The translations under genes and the position numbers were made by a program. Source: Candidatus Cloacimonadota bacterium (GTDB taxonomy: Bacteria; Cloacimonadota; Cloacimonadia; JGIOTU-2). From it: a DNA stretch of 50,585 bases. A model generated the notes under the pieces. It had not been told where the DNA came from and did not search any database. It saw only the letters and a list, made by a program, of their open reading frames with translations. The stretch's first letter is position 1. The number at the start of each line of letters is the position of its first letter. Positions 27,634 through 36,820 of the stretch are shown in pieces. Location of the stretch: positions 135,399 to 185,983 of the forward strand of contig JAFGDR010000031.1 in assembly GCA_016932035.1 (NCBI GenBank), read 5' to 3'.

Positions 27634-28206
27634 ATGAATAAAATAGAGATTGAAAGATTATTGGTCGACTCTGGTGCTTTTTTAGAAGGTCATTTCAAGC
27701 TGACCTCTGGAAAACACAGCAAATATTATGTTGAGAAGATAAAGCTCATTCAGAGACCGGAAGATGTGGTCAAGATCGGGAAGGCATTTGCTTCGAAGTG
27801 TTCTCATCTCGATTTTGATGTGGTTGTGAGTCCTGCTCTCGGAGCGATTGTTCTTGGATATGAAGTTGCCAAACAAATGGGTAAGAGATTTGTTTTTACC
27901 CAGAGAAAAGAAGGTGTGATGTCAATCCGCAGCGGGTTTGATCTTCAGCCGGGTGAAAGAGTCCTTATTATCGAAGATGTGACAACAACCGGAGGGAGTG
28001 TTTTTGAGGTAATCGATTGCATTAGAGAGCGTGGGGCAGATATAGCCGGTGTCGGTCTTGTGGTTTACAGAAGTGGAGGTATTATCGATTTTGGTGTACC
28101 TGTACTCCCACTCCTCACGTTGAAAATCGAAGCATACGAGCCGGATGAATGCCCCCTTTGTAGAGAAAATGTTCAGATAACCAAACCCGGTTCAAGCGGT
28201 AAATAA
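27634..28206 (+). CDS. pyrE: Orotate phosphoribosyltransferase
   Basis: 190 residues. The PRPP-binding motif is VLIIEDVTTTGGS (about residues 110-122), preceded by FVFTQRKEGVMSIRSGF, which supplies the flexible-loop region, and by LTSGKHSKYYVEK near the N-terminus. The enzyme joins orotate to PRPP to give orotidine 5'-phosphate in pyrimidine synthesis. A short C-terminal segment contains DECPLCREN, a Cys pair seen in some longer PyrE forms. It is followed 25 bp later by ftcD with its own SD. Confidence 0.93.
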   Translation: MNKIEIERLLVDSGAFLEGHFKLTSGKHSKYYVEKIKLIQRPEDVVKIGKAFASKCSHLDFDVVVSPALGAIVLGYEVAKQMGKRFVFTQRKEGVMSIRSGFDLQPGERVLIIEDVTTTGGSVFEVIDCIRERGADIAGVGLVVYRSGGIIDFGVPVLPLLTLKIEAYEPDECPLCRENVQITKPGSSGK

Positions 28207-28231
28207 GAGAATATTCAAGGAGTAAATACAT

Positions 28232-29923
28232 ATGAAAATTGTTGAATGTGTTCCTAATTTTAGTGAAGGTCGTGATCTCAATATTATCAAACAGATCACT
28301 GACCAGATAGAAGAAGTCGATGGCGTTGTGCTGCTCGATGTTGATCCCGGTAAAGAAACGAATCGAACTGTTGTAACCTTTGTCGGGTCTCCAGAAGGTG
28401 TAGAAGAAGCAGCGTTCAGGGCAATTAAGAAGGCTTCTGAGATCATCGACATGCGTCAACACTCAGGTGCTCATCCACGCATGGGAGCAACCGATGTATG
28501 TCCCTTTGTGCCTGTGGCAGGAGTAACAACTGAAGATTGTATTGAGATTTCAAAAAAACTTGGTAAGCGTGTCGGTGATGAACTCCACATACCGGTTTTT
28601 CTATATGAACACTCAGCAACGACACCGGAACGGCAGAACCTTGCAAACATCAGGCAGGGAGAATTTGAAGGGCTCGCCAAGAAACTCGAAAATCCGCATT
28701 GGAAACCTGATTTTGGTCCTGCAAAATGCCATGAAAAAGCAGGGGGTCTTGTTACCGGTGCTCGTGAATTTCTCATTGCATACAACATCGATTTGAACAC
28801 ACGTGATACTCAAAAAGCAAAGGAAATAGCTCTTACGATACGTGAAAAAGGTCGTCGAATGCGTGATGAGAATTATCAGCCTATTACAGATGATGAAGGA
28901 AACATTATTACAGAGCCAGGTATATTTGAGGATGTTAAAGCGATCGGATGGTATATTCCTGAATACGGACAGGCGCAGATCTCCATCAACCTTACGAACT
29001 ACAACGTTGCACCACCCCATCTTGTTTTTGACAAAGTCAGAGAGATCGCTCTTGAAAGAGGTTTGGTGGTAACAGGTAGTGAGCTTGTTGGACTCATTCC
29101 GCTTGAAGCAATGCTTAATGCAGGTAGATATTTCCTCGAAAAGCAAGGTTCATCCTATGCTGTTTCCGATAAAGAACTGGTGCATATTGCAATTGTTTCA
29201 CTCGGACTCAATGACATTTCAAAATTCGATCCAAATGAGAAGATCATTGAATATAAGATTGCTAAACAAGACTTACTTGTTAATCTGAAAGTCAACGAAT
29301 TTGTTGATGAGCTTGCCTCCGATTCACCTGCCCCTGGTGGCGGAAGTGTTGCAGCATTATGCGGGAGTCTCGCTGCAGGCTTGACTTCGATGGTTGGAAA
29401 TCTGACGCAGGGAAAATATAAATTCAAGAATAGCGAAGAGAGGATTGCATATAAAGAAAACGAAGCGCGCATGCTGACCATGGCGTGGGAAGCCCAGCAA
29501 CTTAAAAAGCATCTTCTCATCGCAATCGATACTGACACGGAAGCATTCAATACGTATATGGCCGCAATGAAGCTTCCCAAGAAAACGGATGAGGAAAAGA
29601 AAATTCGATCTACTGAAATTCAGAAGGCGATCAAAAATGCAACACAGGTTCCGCTTCATACAATGAAACTTTGCTGGGAAGTTATCGTGCTGGCAGAAAC
29701 CGCAGCAAAATATGGAAACCAGAATGCCCTTTCTGACGCAGGCGTCGCTGCCATAACAGCACTTACCGCAACAAAAAGTGCATATTTTAATGTGCTAATC
29801 AACCTGCCTGGTGTCAAAGATGAGGATTTTAAAAAGAAGATCAGAGAGGAAGCAGACAACACACTAAATCAAGCAATTGAACTTTCTGGAAAAATTGAAA
29901 AAAGTGTTTTAGAGAAGTTATAA
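28232..29923 (+). CDS. ftcD: Bifunctional glutamate formiminotransferase / formimidoyl-THF cyclodeaminase
   Basis: 563 residues. The first 300 form the formiminotransferase (VECVPNFSEGRD at the N-terminus; QHSGAHPRMGATDVCPFVP near 76). From about 350 the cyclodeaminase follows (DSPAPGGGSVAALCGSLAA), a four-helix domain ending with ATKSAYFNVLINL. The fusion transfers a formimino group from formiminoglutamate to tetrahydrofolate and deaminates it to methenyl-THF, a late step of histidine catabolism that yields one-carbon units. No hutH, hutU or hutI genes are near. A strong SD (AAGGAG) precedes the ATG. Confidence 0.94.
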   Translation: MKIVECVPNFSEGRDLNIIKQITDQIEEVDGVVLLDVDPGKETNRTVVTFVGSPEGVEEAAFRAIKKASEIIDMRQHSGAHPRMGATDVCPFVPVAGVTTEDCIEISKKLGKRVGDELHIPVFLYEHSATTPERQNLANIRQGEFEGLAKKLENPHWKPDFGPAKCHEKAGGLVTGAREFLIAYNIDLNTRDTQKAKEIALTIREKGRRMRDENYQPITDDEGNIITEPGIFEDVKAIGWYIPEYGQAQISINLTNYNVAPPHLVFDKVREIALERGLVVTGSELVGLIPLEAMLNAGRYFLEKQGSSYAVSDKELVHIAIVSLGLNDISKFDPNEKIIEYKIAKQDLLVNLKVNEFVDELASDSPAPGGGSVAALCGSLAAGLTSMVGNLTQGKYKFKNSEERIAYKENEARMLTMAWEAQQLKKHLLIAIDTDTEAFNTYMAAMKLPKKTDEEKKIRSTEIQKAIKNATQVPLHTMKLCWEVIVLAETAAKYGNQNALSDAGVAAITALTATKSAYFNVLINLPGVKDEDFKKKIREEADNTLNQAIELSGKIEKSVLEKL

Positions 29924-29945
29924 AAAAATTCTATGAATGACATAC

Positions 29946-29983
29946 GTGCACACGAATAATAACTTTGTGTGCACTTTTTTATT
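29946..29983 (+). terminator. Intrinsic terminator after ftcD
   Basis: Perfect 8-bp stem GTGCACAC (29946-29953) with GTGTGCAC (29967-29974), followed by six Ts. The next gene's ATG (29984) starts right after the T tract, so the nfo message is either read-through or begins very near its start codon. Confidence 0.8.
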
Positions 29984-30841
29984 ATGAAATATATTGGAGC
30001 ACATGTCAGCGCAAGCGGCGGTGTGTGGAACGCACCGGAAAATGCCCATAATATTGGTGCAAAGGCATTTGCACTCTTTACTAAAAACCAGAGGCAATGG
30101 AAGGCAAATCAGCTTAATAAAGAGGATATTTCATTATTCAAAGAAGCATGCTCCCGTTTTGGATATGATTCCAGATATATCCTTCCCCATGACAGTTATC
30201 TGATAAACCTGGGACATCCTGAAAAGGATGCTCTTCAAAAATCAAGAGATGCTTTTATCGATGAGGTCCGACGATGCGAGCAGCTTGGGTTGCGCTATCT
30301 CAATTTTCACCCGGGAAGTACGCTTAAGAGAATTTCAAATAAAGAATGCCTAGCCATCGTTGTGGATTCGATAAATAAGACAATTGATAACTCCGATTAT
30401 CTTACATTAGTCATTGAAACAACCGCGGGAATGGGTTCGAGTGTTGGTTCGTCATTTGAAGAACTTTCGTATATTATAGAACGAGTTGAAGACAAATCCA
30501 GAATAGGTGTCTGTATCGACATGTGCCATATCTTCGCAGCAGGATATGATATCGGTAAAAAGAAGAAATATGAAGAAACGATGCGTAGGTTTGAAGATGT
30601 CATAGGTCTTCAATATCTAAAAGGAGCTCACCTCAACGATTCCAAAAAGGATTTCGGAAGCGGCATAGACAGACATGCCCCAATCGGAAAAGGTTTTATA
30701 GGAATAGAAGGTTTCAGAAACATCATGAATGATGAACGATTCGATGAAATTCCTCTCATACTCGAAACACCCGAACGAGATAATTGGAAAAAAGAAATAA
30801 TATTGCTCTACGATCTTATTGAACAGAAAGAGGTTACATGA
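29984..30841 (+). CDS. nfo: Endonuclease IV (AP endonuclease)
   Basis: 285 residues from ATG 29984 (MKYIGAHVSASGG is the usual beginning; the GTG five codons earlier lies in the terminator stem). Metal-binding and catalytic motifs are in order: HVSASGG, HDSYLINLGHP, NFHPGS, IETTAGMGSSVG, CIDMCHIFAAGYD, HLNDSKKDFGSGIDRHAPIG and LETPE. These hold the three-zinc site that cleaves DNA at abasic sites. No SD is visible because the start follows a terminator. Its end overlaps the next gene by ATGA. Confidence 0.95.
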   Translation: MKYIGAHVSASGGVWNAPENAHNIGAKAFALFTKNQRQWKANQLNKEDISLFKEACSRFGYDSRYILPHDSYLINLGHPEKDALQKSRDAFIDEVRRCEQLGLRYLNFHPGSTLKRISNKECLAIVVDSINKTIDNSDYLTLVIETTAGMGSSVGSSFEELSYIIERVEDKSRIGVCIDMCHIFAAGYDIGKKKKYEETMRRFEDVIGLQYLKGAHLNDSKKDFGSGIDRHAPIGKGFIGIEGFRNIMNDERFDEIPLILETPERDNWKKEIILLYDLIEQKEVT

Positions 30842-31986
30842 ATAAAAAAATTGCAGTTTTAGGAGCAGGTCTTGTTGGTCATGCAATCGTACAGGACCTT
30901 GCTAAGGATAAGGATGTTTTTGTGAAGGTTTATGATATTGATGATGAGAAGCTCAATCAGTTTCAGAATATCTATAATGTGGAAGCGGAGTGTAAGGATG
31001 TTGCAGGATTATCATCTTTTGATGAAATACTTGAAGATGTCGATCTTGCAATTTCTGCGGTACCTGGATTTATGGGTTTTGAAACATTGCTTAAGATCAT
31101 CAAAACGGGAACGAATGTCGTTGATATTGCATTTTTTCCTGAAGATCCCTTCCAGCTCGATGAGCTTGCAGAAGAGATGAAGGTTACTGCTGTTATCGAT
31201 TGCGGAGTAGCCCCCGGTTTGTGTAACATCATACTTGGTTATCAATATGCTCATCTTGATGAAATTTCACGTTATGAGTGCTTTGTAGGCGGATTGCCGA
31301 AAGTTCGCAGAATGCCTTTCCAGTACAAAGCAGGATTCTCCCCGATCGATGTGCTTGAGGAATATACTCGTCCTGCGCGATTTATCGAGTTTGATAAAGA
31401 GATCACGAAACCTGCATTATCCGATGTAGAGCATCTTGATGTGCCCGGAGTCGGAACACTCGAAGCATTCAATACGGACGGATTGCGCACACTTCTCAAA
31501 ACGATTCATGTTCCATTCATGAAGGAAAAGACACTGCGATATCCTGGTCATGCTTTTATTATGAAGATGCTTCGTGATAATGGTTTTCTTGATACTAATG
31601 AAATCGATGTTCACGGAACGAGGGTCAAACCCATTGAGATGACGTCTCAATTACTTTTCAAGAACTGGAAATTCGATGAGGGCGAAGAAGATGTGACGTT
31701 TATGAGAGTTATCATCGACGGGGAAAAGAAAAATCAACACTACGCTTATACGTATGATCTTCTTGATTCCTATGATAAGGAAACTGATACGACCTCAATG
31801 GCGCGAACAACAGGTTATACATGCACAGCTGTCGCAAGACTTTTGCTTTCAGGAATGTTTGATAAAAAAGGTATCTGTCCTCCAGAATATGTCGGGCAAA
31901 GTCAGAAATGTTATGAATCAGTACTGAAGCAACTTTCACAGCGAAATATTGTGATGGAAGAGAAACTCGCTAAAGATGATGAATAA
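30838..31986 (+). CDS. Saccharopine dehydrogenase family protein
   Basis: 382 residues. The N-terminal Rossmann motif KIAVLGAGLVGHAIVQDL binds NAD(P), and the body carries the LOR/SDH-type arrangement (VIDCGVAPGLCNIILGY, then GGLPKVRRMPFQYKAGFSP). The C-terminal part has MARTTGYTCTAVARLLLSG, characteristic of the C-terminal saccharopine dehydrogenase fold. Members act in lysine metabolism or related amino-acid reactions; the exact substrate is not assigned. It is coupled to nfo by a 4-base overlap, and the lipoprotein hydrolase gene begins directly after its stop. Confidence 0.88.
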   Translation: MNKKIAVLGAGLVGHAIVQDLAKDKDVFVKVYDIDDEKLNQFQNIYNVEAECKDVAGLSSFDEILEDVDLAISAVPGFMGFETLLKIIKTGTNVVDIAFFPEDPFQLDELAEEMKVTAVIDCGVAPGLCNIILGYQYAHLDEISRYECFVGGLPKVRRMPFQYKAGFSPIDVLEEYTRPARFIEFDKEITKPALSDVEHLDVPGVGTLEAFNTDGLRTLLKTIHVPFMKEKTLRYPGHAFIMKMLRDNGFLDTNEIDVHGTRVKPIEMTSQLLFKNWKFDEGEEDVTFMRVIIDGEKKNQHYAYTYDLLDSYDKETDTTSMARTTGYTCTAVARLLLSGMFDKKGICPPEYVGQSQKCYESVLKQLSQRNIVMEEKLAKDDE

Positions 31987-32991
31987 ATGAAGAAAATATC
32001 TCTTTTATTGCTTTTCATATGCCTTCTTTTTTGTTGTACTCAGAATCAAAAACATGAAGCAGAGAAAGAAGAGGTAGTCTCAGAGAAGAAAACAGTTGAA
32101 CATCCTTTATCCATTGAGTATCTCAGAACGCAAAACTTTTCGAGAAGCAGGATTGAGATCGTCGATACGGTGCTGGTCAATGAATCATATTCAAAATATA
32201 TCGTATCATACAAGTCGGGCAGTCTAAAAATTTATGCAGCACTGGCAATACCCAAAAGTGATGAAACAGAAAGTACTTTTCCCATAATCATTCTCAACCA
32301 CGGATACATTCCACCTGATTCATATGACAACACCAGGAAATATGTTCGTTATATTGATTTTATGGCACGGAATGGATTTATCGTATGTATGCCGGATTAT
32401 CGGGGACATGGAAAATCCGGAGGAATCGCCACTTCTCCTTTTTTCACAAATCATTACCTTAAGGATGTGATGAATGCTCTGGGTTCTGTTTTGCAACTCG
32501 ATAATGCAGATACAACCAATATTTTTATGTGGGGGCATTCTATGGGCGGCTCGATCACCCAGCATGCAATGGTCATCGATGACCGCATACGAGCAGGAGT
32601 TATCTGGGGAGGAGTGGTCGGAACATACGAAGATATGTTCTATACATACCAGGATAAGACGCCATGGGTGAGAAAAGGCGGATATATTGCGCATGAAATG
32701 GAAAGGTTGGAACGAGAATACGGTGCGTATTCGTTAGAGAATGAATTCTGGAAATCGATTTCACCTGTTGCTTATTTGCATAAGATAAGCGGACCCGTTC
32801 AGCTGCATCATGCACGATACGATCCGTCTGTGCCGGTAGAAATGTCGATAGCTTTTACTCAACATCTGGAAGTTGCGCAGCAGTCGGTTGAGCTTTATAT
32901 CTATAATTCGTATGATCATAATATCGGTCCCCCACATTTCGAGGAAGCGATGCAGCGCACTGTAGATTTTTATAAAAAATATGTAGAATGA
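31987..32991 (+). CDS. Alpha/beta hydrolase lipoprotein (prolyl-oligopeptidase-like)
   Basis: 334 residues with a lipoprotein signal (LLLLFICLLFCC) and a charged linker. The catalytic domain has the oxyanion segment LNHGYIPPD, the nucleophile elbow GHSMGGS (Ser about residue 187), an Asp in HARYDPSVPVE and a His in YNSYDHNIGPPHF. This is a serine hydrolase anchored in the envelope, possibly a peptidase or esterase. It starts immediately after the saccharopine dehydrogenase-like stop. Confidence 0.88.
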   Translation: MKKISLLLLFICLLFCCTQNQKHEAEKEEVVSEKKTVEHPLSIEYLRTQNFSRSRIEIVDTVLVNESYSKYIVSYKSGSLKIYAALAIPKSDETESTFPIIILNHGYIPPDSYDNTRKYVRYIDFMARNGFIVCMPDYRGHGKSGGIATSPFFTNHYLKDVMNALGSVLQLDNADTTNIFMWGHSMGGSITQHAMVIDDRIRAGVIWGGVVGTYEDMFYTYQDKTPWVRKGGYIAHEMERLEREYGAYSLENEFWKSISPVAYLHKISGPVQLHHARYDPSVPVEMSIAFTQHLEVAQQSVELYIYNSYDHNIGPPHFEEAMQRTVDFYKKYVE

Positions 32992-33013
32992 AATAAATCT
33001 CAGGAGAGATATA

Positions 33014-34177
33014 ATGAAAGATAAGATAAATTTAGGATTACGATTTTTTCTGATCATACTCATCGTCGTTGTTGGATCAATTATTTCTGTGCGATTGTGG
33101 TCGGGAAAGTCTGAGAAGATAGATTAATCGCTTGAAATCGCCATCAATGAGAATATGACGATTTCTGAAATCGGGAAAGTAAACAAGCTTGAAAATATTG
33201 TACTGAAAAATGCTTTCGGACTTCAGGCAAAAGAAGAGATGCAAAAGAAACTCTCGGACTTTAATCTCTCTATCGAGCAGGCGGCATCAAAGATACAAAA
33301 ATCCATGGCATTACAGTCCGAGGACGCATCAAAAAATTGGGTAAAGATCGTCATCAAATTCGCACTCTGGTTTGCGTTCCTGATATTCATGTTCATTATG
33401 ATAAAAAAGAAAAATGTCAGCACAAAGAACAGAAGTTGGTTCTACTTTATTGCAGTTATGATATTTGGCGTCATACTCAGCGCAGATCCTTCTCCCATGG
33501 GAACGATCAAAGATAACTTTGCTCTATTTGGTGCATATCATGTTCTCTTCCCGCCGAGATTAGTCGCACTTGCACTTATGTTGCTCATGGTCATTCTTGC
33601 AAACAAATTTATCTGTTCGTGGGGATGCCAGCTCGGGACATTGCAGGATCTCATTTTCAGGATCAATAAAGAAAAAAAAGGGAGACCTGTTATCGCAAAG
33701 ATTAAAATACCATTTGTGATCACGAACACGATTCGGATAATTTTCTTTCTGGTATTTGCGGTCATTGCATTAGTCTGGGCATTTGATATTATCGAGCCGA
33801 TCGATCTCTTCAGGATATTCAAACCGTCTGCACTTGGTATTATCGGGATAATTTTTGCGGCGATCATGTTCAGCTTATCATTGATCGTTTATCGTCCGTG
33901 GTGTCACTTTTTCTGCCCTTTCGGTCTTATTGGATGGGTTGCAGAAAAGATAAGCATCATCAAAATAAAGGTTGATTATACTAAATGTATTGGATGCGGA
34001 AGCTGCATTAAAAGTTGTCCTTCAAGCGTAATGGAAGCAATCATTAAAAAGAAGAAGATAATTCCCGATTGTTTTTCCTGTGCATCCTGCATTGAGAGCT
34101 GCCCGGTCGATGCGATCAGTTTCAAGGAAGGTAAGAGAGATAAGCCAACGAAGGATATTTTACAGAAATTGGGTTAA
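33014..34177 (+). pseudogene. NapH/FixG-like membrane 4Fe-4S protein gene interrupted by in-frame TAA
   Basis: A 37-codon ORF (33014-33127) with a good SD (AGGAGA) encodes a membrane segment (LRFFLIILIVVVGSIISVRL). Its TAA (33125-33127) is in the same frame as the following long ORF, whose first ATG is 33155 (340 residues). Downstream there are further helices, FICSWGCQLG and WCHFFCPFG motifs, and two complete 4Fe-4S motifs (CIGCGSCIKSCP, CFSCASCIESCP). Changing TAA to a sense codon would give one 387-residue protein with an extra N-terminal helix. It may be a recent nonsense mutation, a sequencing error, or two ORFs; the ATG 33155 has only a weak SD. Confidence 0.6.
33155..34177 (+). CDS. 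Membrane 4Fe-4S protein, downstream ORF of the interrupted gene
   Basis: This is the part still open for translation if the internal ATG is used. The N-terminal 55 residues form a soluble helical region (TISEIGKVNKLENIVLKNAF), then about five membrane helices. The membrane cysteine motifs sit at about residue 150 (CSWGCQLG) and 250 (CHFFCPFG), and two ferredoxin motifs lie at the C-terminus (about 275 and 310). It resembles the FixG/NapH-like gene at 7840-8625, but with complete ferredoxin motifs. A role in electron transfer at the inner membrane is likely; its partners are unknown. Confidence 0.75.
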   Translation: MTISEIGKVNKLENIVLKNAFGLQAKEEMQKKLSDFNLSIEQAASKIQKSMALQSEDASKNWVKIVIKFALWFAFLIFMFIMIKKKNVSTKNRSWFYFIAVMIFGVILSADPSPMGTIKDNFALFGAYHVLFPPRLVALALMLLMVILANKFICSWGCQLGTLQDLIFRINKEKKGRPVIAKIKIPFVITNTIRIIFFLVFAVIALVWAFDIIEPIDLFRIFKPSALGIIGIIFAAIMFSLSLIVYRPWCHFFCPFGLIGWVAEKISIIKIKVDYTKCIGCGSCIKSCPSSVMEAIIKKKKIIPDCFSCASCIESCPVDAISFKEGKRDKPTKDILQKLG

Positions 34178-34209
34178 TAAATTGTGCGTTGAGATTTAAG
34201 AGCAAGGTG

Positions 34210-34242
34210 AAAAAAAAGCACGGTATCATTAGACGCCGTGCT
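34210..34242 (-). terminator. Intrinsic terminator of hppA
   Basis: Stem AGCACGG (34217-34223) with CCGTGCT (34236-34242). On the minus strand it is followed by seven or more Ts. It lies 25 bp past the hppA stop. Confidence 0.85.
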
Positions 34243-34267
34243 CTATGTATTTAAGGGTTATTGGATT

Positions 34268-36472
34268 TTACATAATACCGAGGAAATTTTGAATTGCGGG
34301 GGAGAACGCTACGATCATTCCTGCGAACACAATACTTACCATGCTCATCAGTTTGATGAGAATGTTAATTGAAGGACCGGCAGTATCTTTGAATGGATCG
34401 CCAACTGTATCACCAACCACACATGCTTTGTGAACGTCTGAACCTTTTCCACCATAATGACCGATCTCGACATATTTTTTTGCATTATCCCACGCACCGC
34501 CAGAATTGTTCATCATGATCGCGAGTGTGAAACCTGTGGTGAGTCCACCTGCAAGCAAGCCCATGACACCGGCAACACCGAGTAACAGACCAACAAAGAT
34601 GGGAGTAAGAATACCAAGAAGTGCAGGGGCAACCATTTCTTTTTGAGCTCCTTTTGTAGAGATAAGAACACATTTTGCATATTCGGGTTCAGTCTTGCCT
34701 TCCATAATACCTGGAAGCTCTTTGAACTGTCTGCGGACTTCAGCAACCATATCGCCTGCTGCGCGTCCAACTGCTTTAAGGGTCAGTGCTGCAAAAACAA
34801 ATGTGACCATTGCTCCGATAAAAAGACCGATCAGCATCTTAGGATTCATGAGTGTTATATTATAATGCTGAACGAAATGGGCAATTGTTGCTTTACTCAA
34901 TTCTACGCCAGCGATCATTGTTTCGCCTGCGAATTTCAACCCGGTTCGCACTTCTTCAAGATAGGAAGCGAGCAAAGCCATTGCGGTAAGTGCTGCAGAG
35001 CCGATAGCGAAACCTTTTCCGGTTGCCGCAGTTGTGTTACCAACAGAATCGAGTGCATCGGTGCGTTCGCGAACCTCTTTGGGAAGCTTGGACATTTCTG
35101 CATTTCCACCGGCATTGTCAGCAATAGGACCGAAGGCATCCATAGCGAGTGTTACACCGAGTGTGGAGAGCATGCCGACTGCACCGAATCCGATGCCGTA
35201 CAAGCCCATTTCAGGAATACTGAAACCTTTACTCACAGCAAACGCAGCAAGAATTCCAATGCCGATAATAATGACCGGTGCGCCTGTCGATCTCATGCCA
35301 ACTGCAAGTCCATCAATGATAACGGTTGCAGGTCCAAATTCAGCCTGTTCCGCTATTCCTTTTGTTGGCTTGTAGCTATATGATGTAGAGCGTTCGGTGA
35401 ATATCCCGATAAGAATACCGGCAAGCAATCCTATGACCATGGCAAAAAAGACTCCAAGCGAATATTCGGGAGGTAACATCCATTTTGTTACAAAGAATGC
35501 AACGATCGCGATGAGTATTGAGCTTCCATACACGCCCTTGTTCAAAGCGAACATGAGGTCTTTGGTTGTAGCATCTTCTTTGGTTGAGACCATATAAATG
35601 CCAAGTACAGAGAGAAATGCACCGATACCGGCAAGTATCATCGGTGCGGTGACAAAGCGGATCGCAAGATCCTGCAATGCCGGGATCCTCAAAGAAATCT
35701 GAGTAAAAGCAGCCATACCAAGTGCGGCAGTTGCAAGAATTGAACCAGCATAAGATTCATAAAGGTCTGCACCCATACCAGCCACATCACCGACGTTGTC
35801 TCCCACATTATCTGCAATGGTCGCTGGATTACGGGGATCGTCTTCTGGAATACCGGCTTCGACTTTGCCAACGAGGTCAGCACCCACGTCAGCAGCTTTT
35901 GTATAAATACCTCCACCGAGACGAGCAAAAAGTGCTTGAGTTGATGCACCCATACCGAAACTAAGCATCACGACTGTGATCGTATGAAGGTCCATCTTGA
36001 ATGCATTAAGTACAAAGAACCATGCAGAGATATCAACAAGTGCCAGTCCAACGACCACAAGACCCATCACACCACCTGCCCGGAATGCGATAGTGAGACC
36101 TTTATTCAGACTCTGACGTGCACCTTCAGCAGTTCTGTTTGATGCAAGAGTTGCTGTGTTCATGCCAATCCAGCCTGCAAGTCCGCTGAAAAATCCACCA
36201 GTCAAGAATGCCCATGGTATAAGAGGGTGGAGCACTTTCAGCACCCATGCCATAATGTTAAAGACGATGAATGCAATAATAAAAAATATTCCGACTCCGC
36301 GATACTGCTGCTTAAGATATGCAAAAGCGCCTTCCCGTACATATTTGGCGATCTTCTGCATCTGCTCATTACCCGGATCTTCTTTTTTCACATTCCTGTA
36401 AAGAACGAATGAAAAGATCAAAGCTATGATAGCACCGGCAGGAGCGACAATCCATAGTAATGGGATGTTCAT
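34268..36472 (-). CDS. hppA: K+-dependent membrane-bound pyrophosphatase (Na+ or H+ pump)
   Basis: 734 residues with about 16 membrane helices. The PPi-binding signature DVGADLVGKVE is at about residue 193, followed by EDDPRNPATIADNVGDNVGD. The motif GNTTAATGKG (about 477) has Ala where K+-independent enzymes carry Lys, marking the K+-dependent group. The ion-gate Glu lies in DLYESYAGS, as in Na+-pumping and related bacterial enzymes, rather than in the shifted position of plant H+ pumps. It hydrolyses PPi to pump ions. It is divergent from the hydrogenase operon. Na+ as the pumped ion is inferred, not certain. Confidence 0.93.
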   Translation of the reverse strand: MNIPLLWIVAPAGAIIALIFSFVLYRNVKKEDPGNEQMQKIAKYVREGAFAYLKQQYRGVGIFFIIAFIVFNIMAWVLKVLHPLIPWAFLTGGFFSGLAGWIGMNTATLASNRTAEGARQSLNKGLTIAFRAGGVMGLVVVGLALVDISAWFFVLNAFKMDLHTITVVMLSFGMGASTQALFARLGGGIYTKAADVGADLVGKVEAGIPEDDPRNPATIADNVGDNVGDVAGMGADLYESYAGSILATAALGMAAFTQISLRIPALQDLAIRFVTAPMILAGIGAFLSVLGIYMVSTKEDATTKDLMFALNKGVYGSSILIAIVAFFVTKWMLPPEYSLGVFFAMVIGLLAGILIGIFTERSTSYSYKPTKGIAEQAEFGPATVIIDGLAVGMRSTGAPVIIIGIGILAAFAVSKGFSIPEMGLYGIGFGAVGMLSTLGVTLAMDAFGPIADNAGGNAEMSKLPKEVRERTDALDSVGNTTAATGKGFAIGSAALTAMALLASYLEEVRTGLKFAGETMIAGVELSKATIAHFVQHYNITLMNPKMLIGLFIGAMVTFVFAALTLKAVGRAAGDMVAEVRRQFKELPGIMEGKTEPEYAKCVLISTKGAQKEMVAPALLGILTPIFVGLLLGVAGVMGLLAGGLTTGFTLAIMMNNSGGAWDNAKKYVEIGHYGGKGSDVHKACVVGDTVGDPFKDTAGPSINILIKLMSMVSIVFAGMIVAFSPAIQNFLGIM

Positions 36473-36820
36473 AGAGAATCCTCCGATATAAATGTTGATT
36501 TAGCGTCAGATTTTTAAGCACTATCCTGTTTGTCAAGGATACAAAGATGAGAGCTATCTTCTACATCGAACTTCAATGAATAATTGGATAATTATAAATA
36601 ACGAGAGTTTAGGAATATTAAGCGGAAAAAAAGTATCATTTTTGATGATTAATATCAAAATTTCACATGCTAAAATGGTTGAATTATAAATTTAGGAATC
36701 TTTCTCGGAAAAACTTGACACATAAAATATACCCTAATGTTTTACCCACCAAATAACTTACTTCAAAAATAAAATTATTTAAATGATTAGACCTAAATGC
36801 TTGAATGAGAAAGGACACAC
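36473..36820. other. Divergent regulatory gap between hppA and the hydrogenase operon
   Basis: 348 bp with no credible gene. It holds TTGACA facing left (36536-36531, toward hppA) and TTGACA facing right (36715-36720, toward the hydrogenase genes); neither has a clear -10. Two AT-rich inverted repeats lie between them: ATAATT-N4-AATTAT (36580-36595) and TTTTGAT-N7-ATCAAAA (36640-36660). These are candidate operators that could coordinate both units. Confidence 0.4.
36640..36660. promoter_or_regulatory. Candidate operator upstream of the hydrogenase operon
   Basis: Perfect inverted repeat TTTTGAT-GATTAAT-ATCAAAA. The half-sites TTGAT/ATCAA are those of FNR, but the spacer is 7 bases rather than 4, so the binder is unknown. 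It lies 55 bp upstream of a rightward TTGACA. Confidence 0.4.

Noticed and set aside
28613-29146. A 177-codon minus-strand ORF
   Set aside because: It is antisense to ftcD, which is full-length and matches its family at both domains.
33125-33127. Programmed stop-codon read-through or selenocysteine
   Set aside because: The stop is TAA (not TGA) with no visible recoding element; a nonsense change or error is simpler.
34643-35383. A 246-codon plus-strand ORF
   Set aside because: It lies wholly antisense to hppA, which has unmistakable family motifs. The Cys/His-rich translation is a mirror of its Gly/Ala codons, so it is a shadow.
36640-36660. Classical FNR box
   Set aside because: Half-sites match but the spacer is 7 bases rather than 4; kept only as a generic dyad.
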